The notes beneath the pieces are model-generated. The model had not been told where the DNA came from, ran no database searches, and saw only the letters and a program-made list of their open reading frames with translations. Both the position numbers and the translations under genes were made by a program. A DNA stretch of 62,000 nucleotides from Symbiodinium natans (taxonomy: Eukaryota; Sar; Dinophyceae; Suessiales; Symbiodiniaceae): contig CAJNDS010000262.1 of assembly GCA_905221605.1 (NCBI GenBank), positions 30,001 through 92,000 on the forward strand. The letters run 5' to 3'. Position 1 is the stretch's first letter, and every line of letters begins with the position of its first letter. Shown here in pieces: positions 36,611 through 47,400 of this stretch.

Positions 36611-39255
36611 GCGCAGGACGACGACGATTCCGATGGCCTCGTGGAGGAGCTCCTGGCGGGTCTTGCAAGTGGTGTTCCTTGTCAAATCTGGGGCCGTAGA
36701 AACATGAGACGTGCTTCGATTGAGCATCCCCAAACCTAGGCTGACTCAGCTGCCAGAACATGTCGCCTCGCCCGGAAAGTGCACAAGAAGTTGGTAAAAC
36801 AAGGCCCACGAAGCATCGTATCTTTAAACCTAGTTGTAGTTTGACCCCTGGCAGGGCGCCGTGATACAGTGCTGCAACGGCTTGCCAAGTGTGCGAATTC
36901 TTCCGACAGCAACATCTGTCGAAACTTACATCGTCTCCTTGCCCACTCTGACTTCTCACTTCAAGTGGAAATCCAGCATGCAGTCATCAGCTTTCGCCAC
37001 GCCCGAACTCGAAGGGTAAGAGAACTTCCGTGGCCCATTATGAAGCTTTCCAGCTGGGTACGCTATATCATGGAAGCGGGGGGACAGCTACTGCTACAAG
37101 GCCACCACATCTCCCAAGTCCACAGTTGGCAACAAGACCTGAAGGAGTTCTGGGATTTGTACGAACGTGTGGACAGCACCCACCCGGTGTTCCGGGATGG
37201 CTTAAACAGAGCAACAACGCTGCCATACTTCCTTCACGGCGATGAAGGTCGTGGACGGTATCGGCAGCCTATCATGGTTCTGAGCTTCCAGGGGCTGTTC
37301 TCACATCTGGGAAAGCACCGGCTCAATGAGAGTGGGTTGCAGGTCGCAATGTTGAGCAATTTCATTCCGCACACATCTAATTGTTTCTGTCAAGATGCTT
37401 TTTCTGCGTGACAGTTTTTTCGGAAGCTGACCTACCTGAGGCACTCCTTTTGCTCACGTCTTCTCTACACTGTCATACCATCTCGCTGTTACAATGGTGA
37501 CACTACGATCTTCCGATTGCTCGAGCACCTTGCGGATGACTGTCTTTCGCTTTTCCATGATGGTCTGGATGTGCCTCACACGCACGACTGTGTCACAGAG
37601 ACTGCCCGAAACTTCCCATTGCCCCTAAGGTTAGCTGCGACGGAGAAACCCATCATTTCCATATGGCCTGGCTGGGCTGTAAAGGAGACTGGGTCTGGCT
37701 TCGAAAGGCATTTTGCCTTGAAACTGGATTCTCCAGCAAGAGGCTTTGCCATATGTGTCAGCAGCAGGACTGTTGTTCAAAGAGTTTGTTTTAGACGATT
37801 GTGGGTTTTGGTGTTTTCAGCTTCCTGTCTCATACCTAAAACCAGTTAACAAACAAACCTGACAGGACTGGCATAATTCTTCTACGACATCTTCCATACG
37901 TACTTGGACAAGAGATGACCCTGCTGATGAGCCCTGGAAAGATGAGGTGAGCCCTCTCCGAAACATTCCGGGAGCAGATGACCCTTGGCGAATCCGTACA
38001 GATCCTGCTCACACGTTCGCTATTCAGGGACTCGGTTCCGGAATGGCGACCTCTGGGGTGATTCTACTTGCGAGGCTGGGTGTTGTTCCAGGCCGATCTA
38101 CACAGATCAGGCTAGATGCCTTATATGATGAATTTGCGCAATGGTGTCGGGCCAACAGCAAATCGTCCAGCCTCGAAGGGTTCTCGCTGCTGAAATTCAA
38201 GATGAAGACGCCCCTGACCTGACTTAGACTGTTCCACAACAGTAGCAAGTAGAGTCTGAGAGGGTTGGTCTGAGCTCAGCCTAGGGACCCATCAGCTAGG
38301 CAGCTAAGGTTGCAGAATTTCCCAAAGGGTGTGGGCAAAGGTTTTGATACAATATTGCTTTGCGAATGGCTGGACGACCTGTTAAGCCAACCGGGACGAG
38401 ACGACATGCTGGACCCTGTGCAGATTTGGCTTGGCTTTTCCTAAACTCTAAACCCTATAAATCCTAAACCCTGTAAACCTTAGAAACCCTAAACTATGCA
38501 GTAGAGCTCATTCATTGCCAAATTTTTTGAGTTCTGTGTACAGAAACATGCTCGGGCAAGACTGATCACGCATAGGATGCCAACGATCGGGAGCTGTACG
38601 AGCTCCTCCAATGGACGTTCTCAAAAACCAACGCGTTCTTCCGTGGGCTGCACGCCCATGCTATGTGGATTCCGAGGGAAGATGCCATACCAATAGCAGA
38701 GCACGGTTGGGCCATGGTTGCACTTTGGCTGCAAGTGGTAGCTGGGGGGGAGGGGTTTCCGCGCTGATGAAGTACAGACTTCGCACGCACAGTATGAGCA
38801 GTGTACTCAGGAGGGATTCGGTGCACTGGCGTCAGCCACGGCCCTACGTCGGTGGTGTCTGTTCAGAGTCAAACCGAAGCTACACATGCAAATGCACATT
38901 CAGAAGCTCGGCCTAGTTTTAGAAACAGAAGTTTCTTGAAATCTACCCAGGTTATAAACACAATAGAAGTGAAACCCTAAGGAGAGACCTGAGTCGTCAA
39001 ATCGAAAATGGCCAGATAAAGATTTGGAACCCCCGATGAAACTTGGACTAGCTATGATGCGTACAATCAACCCATTACGCAAATGAAGGATGTTGTGATA
39101 GGCAACAGCTTAGGTATGAGCTGCTGGCAGGATGAAGATTATATTGGAAAGGTCAGTCGTATCAGCCGGAGAACTTCGAATGTCAATGTGGCCATCCGAA
39201 CCATGCGGATTTCCTTAGTCCTTTACCACAAACAGTGGGCCCGTGAGTTTGGGTA
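36611..39255 (+). CDS. Gene C: dinoflagellate-expanded LHGDEG / DEDYIG family, possibly transposase-like (multi-exon)
   Basis: Blocks in order: ~36611-36735 (DDDDSDGLVEELLAGLASGV); ~36856-37337 (HRLLAHSDFSLQVEIQHAVI ... FLHGDEGRGRYRQPIMVLSF); ~37411-37626 (RHSFCSRLLYTVIPSRCYN); ~37634-37785 (MAWLGCKGDWVWLRKAF, then SSKRLCHMC); ~37866-38215 (TRDDPADEPWKDEV, RTDPAHTFAIQGLGSGM, RLDALYDEFAQWCR); ~38300-38400 (GKGFDTILLCEWLDDLL); ~38577-38735 (ELYELLQWTFSKTNAFFRGL); ~38815-38915 (FRVKPKLHMQMHIQKLG); ~39018-39255 (WQDEDYIGKVSRISRR; stop TAG at 39253-39255). I recall the GDEG...KGDW...CH.C...DP.HT...DED.IGR.SR order as a very large family in Symbiodiniaceae predictions. Separated conserved acidic residues and a CHxC pair would fit a DDE/RNase H-like transposase, but that is inference. 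The C-terminus appears intact. Splice sites are approximate. Confidence 0.68.
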
Positions 39256-41459
39256 GGAAAAAGCTGAGTTCGCTGCACTCCAGGGCAGCCATTCTCCACC
39301 AGGTCCAGCGCGCCAGGGCGGGGGAGGGGGGGGAGTACGTATATAACACACCTAGTTTCCTGGGAGGTTCGGGCGTTGTTGTAGTTTTCGAAGAGGCATC
39401 TTTGGAGAGCAAAGAGCTTGCATACTCCTGAACCTTTCCCAAGTATGTTCACCCGAAGCATCACCTGCTTAAATTTAGATGCCCCGCGTTTTCCGGGCTT
39501 GTCTAGCCTCACCCGCGGAATTCCAAGCACGCAAAAATAAACATATAAACGGGTGGTCTAGGTAGGGTTTAGGGCTTAGGGTCGTACCGCAGAACGGAAA
39601 AATGGGCGCCGAAACGGCCGGATTTGGAGTGCAAGGCTTGGAGCTTAGGTTATTGCAACATGCCTTCTTTGTGGGGCCCTATCGTGTCATTTGATAAAGC
39701 GTGATGAAGCAGGAGCAAATTTTCCAACACAGAGCTGGGAGAATCCATTTTTTGACGAAGGACCATGATTGTAGTCGAGCGACTACAGGCTGTCCATCTC
39801 TGGTAGACTCGAAAATGTGGCCGGAGATCCAAGACCGCCGAACAGGAGGAAGGTGAGTTGAGGAACTGAGGTGCGGGGAGCTTCGGGCCCAAGACCTGAA
39901 GTTTGCGACGTTGGGGGGTTTTAGTTGAGGTCGGCTCAAGCTACGGTTACAGGAGGGCTTCCCCTTTTTTGTTGTTTCATGGCAAAGGAGGGCCTCCCCT
40001 TCTTATGTTGTTTCACGTTCAAACAGGAAAAAATCTCCTCAAACCGATAAGTCTGTTCTCCACACAAGCTCGCTGGATAACCATGTTCCCGATCCAACTC
40101 TACAAACCCCTGTTCTCAGCACAACCCTCGAACCCTGTTCTCGAGAAACCTTGTTCTGAACATAGCCCTGAACGCAGGAACTTCAATGCTGCTCGGGCAG
40201 AGGGAACAACCCCACACCGACAAGTCAAGAATTTTTGGCACTGCCGAAAGCACCCGCGTCTGGTAGCAGCGTCTTGCCAAATCACCATCTTCGCAGAGCC
40301 TCGCAAGCTGTTGCATTTGTGCTGAGAAATCTAGACGAGGTGTTTACGGTTTAGGGTTGACGCCCCAAGCCGATTCTCTAAGCCCCCGATACGCAAAGCC
40401 TCAAGCCTGAAGCCCACCTAATCCGCAATGCTATATGCCCAGACCCCCAATTCCCATACCCGATACTCTGAAACCCGAAAACCTGTGGCGGTGTTCAGTC
40501 CTTGTTTCCAATCTTCGTGTATAGTTTAAGGCTTGAGTTTGAACTTTTGGCCTTTACCCGGCTTCGATGCCAACGCACATCGCTAAGCCAAAATGCGCCC
40601 TCCAAGATGCACCTCTGTAAGCCAAACCTCGCCCGCCCAGACGCGCCTCTAGGACAACCGGGAGTCCAAAAACATCACGCATCAAAGCCGCCAAAAACTC
40701 ACGACTCGCACCCCAATGCGCGCACAAGCCCGGAAATGCAATACAAACACACCAAGCGCTACATACACATATACACATACACAAACGTTTGTATGCTAGG
40801 ATACATGTACATGTAAAGATACATACAATCATCAACATCTGCACGCACACATGCGACCCCAGGTTCCGGCCTCCTGCCACTGCTCCACCTCTCCAAGTGT
40901 GAAGCGATGGCGAGAGCCGAGCTCCAGCCTCAAGGCTTCGGGGCAAATGAGGGCCAACTGGGGTGACATAGGGGTGCAAATCACGGAGGGGTAGGGAGAG
41001 TCAACTCATGCTGCAGCCCCGCGGTAGGACGGGCACTGGTTCGCAGGAGCTCTCAGAAAGAGCTATGGAGGTCCAAAACGCGTCCAGGTTAACTGGTTCC
41101 TTCGAGCAGTTAAAGCAGCCAAGTTCCAACGTGGGTAACTCAAGCGCCGACTTCTGTAAGAACACTTTTTGTGAGGGAGGTATGAACACACATGTAGTTG
41201 TTTTCACGTGAAAACATAGAAAAAATCCTAGTAATCAATCCTCCCTCCAATGAACTGCTCAAGAAAAATCCGGCTTGGTTCCTGCAAATGGGGATTCCAG
41301 CACGAAAGTTGTACTACCATTCAATGAACATCCTGGCAACTCCATTTAGAACTCTACTTGTACCTACACCGATAGCACCCTGGAGGGTAGAGGCCCCCAA
41401 GCTATACCCTCAACAAAGTTTAACGATGGTAGGATCCTTGGTAGCCCAGGCCAGTAACC

Positions 41460-41565
41460 ATATTCTAATAAGGGTATATACACCTTTTTCAGGGTTGTTG
41501 TTACCTTATCAGGGAACCCAGAGCAAACAACCACGAAGAGCAAACGGGCACCGCTGGACCACCAA
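41460..41565. mobile_element. Dispersed repeat family 3 copy
   Basis: Related at both ends to 21442-21541. Flanks are GTAACC (41454-41459) and GTAAAC (41566-41571), a near-match consistent with an aged 6-bp target duplication. Confidence 0.5.
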
Positions 41566-41877
41566 GTAAACTCTTAGATCGCCCCAAACCAAGACCTGGT
41601 GCCCCATCGGTGGCGACGCACACGTGAAGTCTCCTGTCAAGATGCTCCTGCTTTTGCTAGGGGAGAGATCTACATGACCTCCTCAACGCCAAGCTGAAAC
41701 CACCTTTAAAACCCGAAATTCAAGCATTCTCGACCTCACACTGCTTACACCTGGCATTCGAATCCTAAACATCTGCATCCACACATGCGCGTGGACATAC
41801 GTGTAAAGCATACGCATAAACAGAATAGGATATGTCCTTGTCTCGAAAAATGGGCGTGGAACGCTGAATCGTAGAAA

Positions 41878-42001
41878 CACTAAACCCAAAAACCCAAACC
41901 CCAAACCCCAAACCCCAAACCCTAAACCCTAAACCCTAAGCCCTAAGCCCTAAGCCCTAAGCCCTAAGCCCTAAGCCCTAAGCCCTAAGCCCTAAACCCT
42001 A
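41878..42001 (-). repeat. Telomere-like array homogenised to TAAGCCC
   Basis: It starts as AAACCCC/AAACCCA, passes through CCCTAAA and then has about eight uniform CCCTAAG units (41933-41990) before returning to CCCTAAA. Confidence 0.9.
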
Positions 42002-42845
42002 ACGCTCAATCCTACGTGGGCCAGGAGCACCAGGTGTCAAGCGCAAAGGCCCAAGCTTTAGCACTCCAAAAAAAAAACCCAAGCAGTCTAGACTAGAGAC
42101 CTATGATAGCAAGCTATCGTTTGTACGGCAGCTGCGCAGGGAAAAAGAATTGACAGGCTGCAAGGCACAGAGGCGAGAGTTGGTCTTCTTGAGATGCATG
42201 CCGCTTCGGTCTCCCAAAACCCAAAATCCCCAAAACCCTATGAAACCTCATTCGGACCCCTGGTTCAAGCCCAACCCAGGGTTACCAGGTTGGCTTGGGC
42301 ACCGAGGAGATGCCCTCCAAAGCAGAAGAAAAACTCTAAAGTGGGAGAGTGACATCTTCGTGACATCATAAACGCACAAGGAGCCCGAGGTCTTGAATCC
42401 TGAAACCTCAAAACCTCAACCCAAACCTACCTGCTGTACACTCACTATACCTCGAAGCCCTCATGACTCAAAAGCCAAGGAACCACACCCGATGAGCCCC
42501 CTCAGCCTGGCCTCTGCCAAAGTCACGTCCCCATGAACCGACATGTCCAGACGGAGGACGAAAAGCCCAAATGGGAAAAGCCAAAATGGCGAAAGGCTGG
42601 AAAGCCAAAATGGCTACAAGTAGAGCAAGTTCAGGATGAGTCTCAGCAAGAACTATACTTCATTGAAATGGTACCAGCGCGCTAAGTCTAAGAGCCGCAA
42701 GCTTCCCCTTTTGGGGTAAGGCCCCCGCTGCCGAGGCCACACCGCCGCCCGCTGAAGAGTCCGAAGCCAGAACCCAAGCCCATGTAGGAGATCATGGCGG
42801 CACTACTGCTCGGCACTCCCTCTGCATGCCCAGTTGTTCAGTAAC

Positions 42846-42932
42846 CTGGGGGAATTCAAGGCTAACCTTTGGGATTATCCGGGGGGTTATACTACCCCAA
42901 AAAGGTTCAAGGTTACCTACTCTACTACTAGG
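42846..42932. mobile_element. Dispersed repeat family 4 copy
   Basis: It shares a scaffold with 56949-57031: GGGGAA, then CAACCTTnnGGATTAT, then CCCCAAAAAnGGnTnAAGGTT and CCTACTCTACTA. No coding content. Confidence 0.5.
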
Positions 42933-43083
42933 CATGTCAGGCCTTCGTTTCATGGCAGATTTGTTTAGTACTCCCATTAGACTATGTTCCTACATCGGGA
43001 CCGTCAATGCCGAACGCCTTGGCTGCAAGCCTACGGGATCTCTCGCCCGATGCGCCCACCAGAGGCGAGGCTTTTCCAGTGGA

Positions 43084-43178
43084 AGGTATCTTCCCTACAT
43101 GGGCCATTATACCCTATAACCCCTTTAAAAAAGGTATCTTCCCTACATGGGCCAGTATACCCTATAACCCCTTAAAAA
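43084..43178 (+). repeat. Tandem duplication of a 48-bp unit
   Basis: Two copies of a unit starting GGTATCTTCCCTACATGGGC and ending CCTATAACCCCTTTAAAA, with few differences. A partial inverted echo (GGCCCAATAGCCCATG) follows at about 43211-43226. Confidence 0.75.
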
Positions 43179-43807
43179 GGCCCTTTATAGGGTTGGTTGG
43201 GGGATTGTAAGGCCCAATAGCCCATGCTGGTCTGCTGCTCTGGAGCCGCGAGCGTGCTTCTGTGCTAAGCCATGGGCGAAGCGCTCTCAAAACCGTCGTG
43301 ATAAGCTCAAGAGATGGCCCTACTGATGCTCCTAACGCTTCAAGGGTGCAAAACAATGCTACTTCGGAACACACTGCAAAGTGAGCGAAGCGTTCAATGG
43401 CCGATCAAGATCCTGCTCAAGGATATATCCAGGCCCTCTCATTCATAATGCACCTACCAATGAAGATAAGACATTGCAGCGTCTTCTACTAAGAGCATGC
43501 TTCCTCGTTCCGTCTAGGGGTGTCGCTGCTTAGGGTTACTTTTTTAACCCAGGTGCTTCAAGGATTTCTCAGTACTTCCATCTCTCTTACGCGGCTTTTG
43601 AGTTGTGAAAAGGGGGCTTCTCAACTCCTTTTTTCCACCTCCGGGGAGGAAGTCCAGCTCCTTCGTTTGAATACACCGCTAACTAGGTCCAGCACTGAAC
43701 CGGGCCTCCTTTGCGCAGATCGATGGAATCTCACGAAGCCCCTCGTTTCGAGGTCCAAGAGTCCGGCAGCTCCGTGAGGTTTCAGAGGGCAGCTCCGTGA
43801 GGTGGTT

Positions 43808-43840
43808 CAGGGTTTAGGGTTTAGGGTTTAGGGTTTAGGG
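43808..43840 (+). repeat. TTTAGGG array, left flank of the LTR element
   Basis: About four heptamers up to the insertion point. The array resumes at 52549-52582 beyond the element. Deleting the element and one TAGGG copy restores perfect heptamer phase, so this was one array before insertion. Confidence 0.95.
43836..43840. repeat. Target-site duplication TAGGG, left copy
   Basis: Matches TAGGG at 52549-52553. A 5-bp duplication is usual for Ty1/copia integrases. The host sequence is itself periodic, but without a 5-bp (or 5+7n) duplication the flanking array would be out of phase. Confidence 0.85.
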
Positions 43841-44062
43841 TACGGGGGGAACCCGAAGGGGGACGAGAAACCGAAAAGTCAACCCCAACAGAATCCCTTG
43901 ATTTCCCTGGATCAACCACACAACAAACCCAAACCACAGGGCACTCACCTTTTACTACCAGGCACATGGCCCAGTCTTGAGCCAAAAAAATGATTTCCGG
44001 GTTTATTAACCCTTTCAACTTCCAACACTAACTCTTTTTACAATACCAGTTGCAGCTCCGCA
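43841..44062 (-). repeat. 3' LTR, 222 bp
   Basis: By eye identical to 52327-52548. In element sense it contains AATAAA (44002-44007), a T run leading into TTTTGGCTCAAG (43976-43987), which equals the 3' part of the dinoflagellate spliced leader, and a consensus splice donor G|GTGAGT (43943-43948). The LTR starts TGCGG and ends CCCCGTA. Confidence 0.93.
43976..43987 (-). promoter_or_regulatory. DinoSL-like motif in 3' LTR
   Basis: The minus strand reads TTTTGGCTCAAG, twelve bases identical to the end of the conserved 22-nt dinoflagellate spliced leader, preceded by CAT plus extra Ts. The next bases are ACTGG, not the GT donor of an SL RNA gene. It is therefore a relic of, or mimic of, a trans-spliced 5' end rather than an SL gene. 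Confidence 0.6.
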
Positions 44063-44073
44063 CTCCCCCTGTC
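44063..44073 (-). promoter_or_regulatory. Polypurine tract
   Basis: GACAGGGGGAG on the minus strand abuts the first base of the 3' LTR, the position and composition expected for plus-strand DNA priming. A CCTAGGAAATCCTAGG inverted repeat lies just upstream. Confidence 0.85.
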
Positions 44074-44431
44074 CTAGGATTTCCTAGGACACATTGGAGA
44101 TGCAGATCTTTGGCCAAAAACTGCCATTAGGGCAGTAGCCTGCTGCTTGACATGCACAATATGGTTTAACGTCTACCAGGACGAAATTATAGCTCATTGG
44201 CTAAATCCACTAACCATAGAGAATCTTTTCACCATGATCCTCTCATCACTGAAGACTCCTTGGCCTTCTTCACCACAAACCGTGGTCTTCGCTACGCGAA
44301 AAGCTACTGACTTCTACTATCAGGGATTTCCATACCCTTAATAGTAACCACCACATTTGTCAGCACATTGGCTGTTCCAGCGCACCTGTCTCCAGAAAGA
44401 GAAAAACCATCCCTTCATCCATACCATCCAA
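44074..44431 (-). other. 3' non-coding part of the LTR element
   Basis: Lies between the ORF stop and the polypurine tract. No pol-derived frame or motif is visible, only short chance frames. Confidence 0.7.
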
Positions 44432-47400
44432 TCACTTCTTTTTCCGATTGTTGGCAATCTTGAGGTGAAGTTGCAGCAGAATATACTCCAGGTCTGAAAC
44501 TGTAAGAACAGGATCCTGTACGCCCCTTTGAATTGAGGATACCAGTCCTTCTCTTTTCGCGTCCTCAATCGCTTGGCAAGGTTGACCCAGCTCTGCACTC
44601 ACAGCTGCCGACGCTTGCTCATCCACATCAGGAGGACGATCCTTTTCTTCAGGACCTTTCACCACCACCACTTCTCCCTTTTTGGGACTCTGACTTTTCT
44701 CCTTCTTCTTCGCCTTTCCACCGACGATTGACTTTGCGCGCATTCTCGAGGCTTTTTCCCCTGCAGAAACCGCCGCATTGGTTGATGATCCACTCTTCTC
44801 AATGGTCGCCGGCATTTTCTTCGGCTTTGGAACCAGGAGGGTATAAGGATCTTCGATAACCACAGGTTTCCTCTTCTTTTTAACCTTTTTTGCCTCCTCC
44901 TCAACGATAACTTCCGTCTCAGAAGTCTCAACCACCTCCTTTTCGGCAGGAATATCTTTGCTGGACTCCCTTTCCAGGGACCTCTTCTTGCCCCTTTTGG
45001 GATCTTTTTCTTCTTCCAAGTTGGCTCGCTCGAACCATATCCTCAGGTCATTGACCCATTCTTCCACCTCCTCGAGCGAAATGTCATACGACTTCACTAC
45101 TTCGTGAAGTTCCAGCACGGACAACATATCGTCGGTCCACGAAACCCATTCTCTATCCATCTGGTCAGCGTCTCCCTTGAACTTCAGGAGTTTGAACAGT
45201 GGGTCCGCCTCTGCTCGAGCCAAGTCTGGTTTGCCATTCGAAAGAATTGAAATCGCTTCCATCAACAGTTCCGACATTTTGGTGTCATCGTCATAGGTCA
45301 TGGAATACTCCTCACCATCATCGAACTGTTCAGGAGAGATCTCCTTTTCTCCACCATTTGCACCAGAACTTCTCCTTGGACCATCCCTTGGGGGCGTCCT
45401 TGGAGACCTTGGCCTCTGTTCATCCAGCGGAACACCATGCTCGAAGACACACCTGTCACCATAACGACACTTCCCAGACCGAGCAAACTGGATGCACCTC
45501 ACACCAGTTGCATCATGCGAGAACGCACAATCCTTTCCAGCGAAACAGTCTCTCCCTGCCACATAGTATTTGCACCAATACGAATGTAGCACCACATCAT
45601 CTTCTGAATGGATGAATTTGCAGTCTTCACCAAATTTGCAGCGATCTTTCCCCTTGCTGAACCAATAGCAGAAGCCCTTCTTCCTCTTCTCCAAGCGCTC
45701 TGCCTCATACCGGTCCATAGGGCGATTGTGCTCTACATGAACATTGCCATGTACCTGGGGACTGCTCCCTTCACCCGACGTGCTATCAGTAGTTGGTGCT
45801 TGGAGTACAGCTGGAAAACCTGGCCTTGGTCCTACCACCTTCATGATTGGTTTTCCGCCAACTCCTGAGCCATGCTGAGACGATCCAAAAACATTGAACT
45901 TCTTCACGAGGGCTTTCCTAGTGCCGATCTTCTGCACCCTTTTGATTGGACGCTTCATTGTTCCAACCTTGCATCCAGATACGTTCAAACGACACAACCT
46001 CCTATACCCAGCTCTAGATCCCTTTTTCCAAAGAGCCATAAGAATTTTAGAGGCAGTAACATTCTCCACCTCTACCTTTTCCAACGATCCCTCACTTCCC
46101 GGAACAGACCCCTCCAGCCCATCCATATCTGAAGACCTTTCCATCTTTTTTGACACCACTTCGTCGAGGTAGTCTTCAGAGATCCAGGGTAAGTTCCTCT
46201 TAGAGGAAGGATTGTCACCATTGTTTGGTCCTTCACCAGGATACCCTTTTGTGCTGTCAAAGATCTTCCCAGTAGTGCGGTCCTGCGTAGAGAAGTTGGA
46301 AGCAACACGAGAGTACACTGACCACAAGAAAATCCTTGTGCCCGCCAGTCTTGACGACCCACTGGATGTCTCCTCTTCTGGAGAGACTTCTGGCGCTTTG
46401 CCATCCCTTCCAGTGTCACCAAGTGTCTCACCTCCAGCATCTTCAATGGGAATAAGGGATTCATTGTTCCCTTGATCTAGTACCGCATCTTGTTGATCGG
46501 GAATCTCCAGCACCATTCCTGTAGGATCCACTTCTTCATCAGCATCGTCGTCCATTCTGTTCCAGAGAACTTCCAATTGATCAGCGCAAGTCGCTGCCTG
46601 GAGGAACTCCATCATTTGGTCCCTCCCGTGCTGCCAGAGAAACTCGGAATTCACCACTGTTCCTTGGCCACCAAGTTTAAGGAATGGAGCGACCAGATTG
46701 GCTACCCTTGCCATAAGTTCCACATGAACTTCCATGCCTGGACTGCGACTCCAATCATAGGCTATTGCCTCCATAGCAGTTCCAAACTTTCCAGTATCCC
46801 TGAATTCCTTTTCCAGGCCAGGAGAAAGCAGTGCACCCATCACCGAAAGAGGATAATTTCCCACCACCGGCAAGCACGGATTGTCATGGAACGAATGATG
46901 CAAATCACAATAATATCCTTGATCTCTCCTTTCAAAAAGGAGTCTCCCAGTATTCAACTGGGCGTTCAGTTCATCCACTTGAACCATTTCAGCACATATT
47001 CTCTGCGCCGTGTACGCCATTGCTGGCCAGATGGAACGATCGGTCAGACCACGACGCATAACCCAATCAGTTGTTGGCGACTGAATCAGCGTCCTTGGAT
47101 CATACACCAGAACTACCATCGCACCGTCACCCATTGACTGATCAGCATCGTCCTCCAGTGCCAGGTTCTCATCCTGTTCGCTTGCACCCTCGGATGACAT
47201 GCTAATAACCAAATTTCGATCCATCTTATTGGACCCTTTTTGGCAGTCTCTTTGCCCGACCGGCAACTTGCCAACTGCCACCTTCCAATAAATCCGATTC
47301 AGAAGGCCTTTAACCAGCAATTGCTGAAGGTCACTCCTCACCAAACCACCGTCCAAATTCTTCGCATCATCACCACGGAGATCATTGCTCCCACCTTCTC

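Larger units (their letters stand above)
39260..43800. other. Gene-free stretch, mostly repeats
   Basis: No gene supported. It holds a family 3 dispersed repeat (41460-41565), a telomere-variant array (41878-42001), a family 4 repeat (42846-42932) and a tandem duplication of about 48 bp at 43084-43178. The unit of that duplication starts GGTATCTTCCCTACATGGGC. CA/TA-rich microsatellite sequence is at 40760-40830. Proline-rich open frames on either strand look like chance frames. Confidence 0.6.

Noticed and set aside
43976-43987. A genuine spliced-leader RNA gene
   Set aside because: Only the last twelve leader bases match, the upstream part is altered, and no GT donor follows the AAG.
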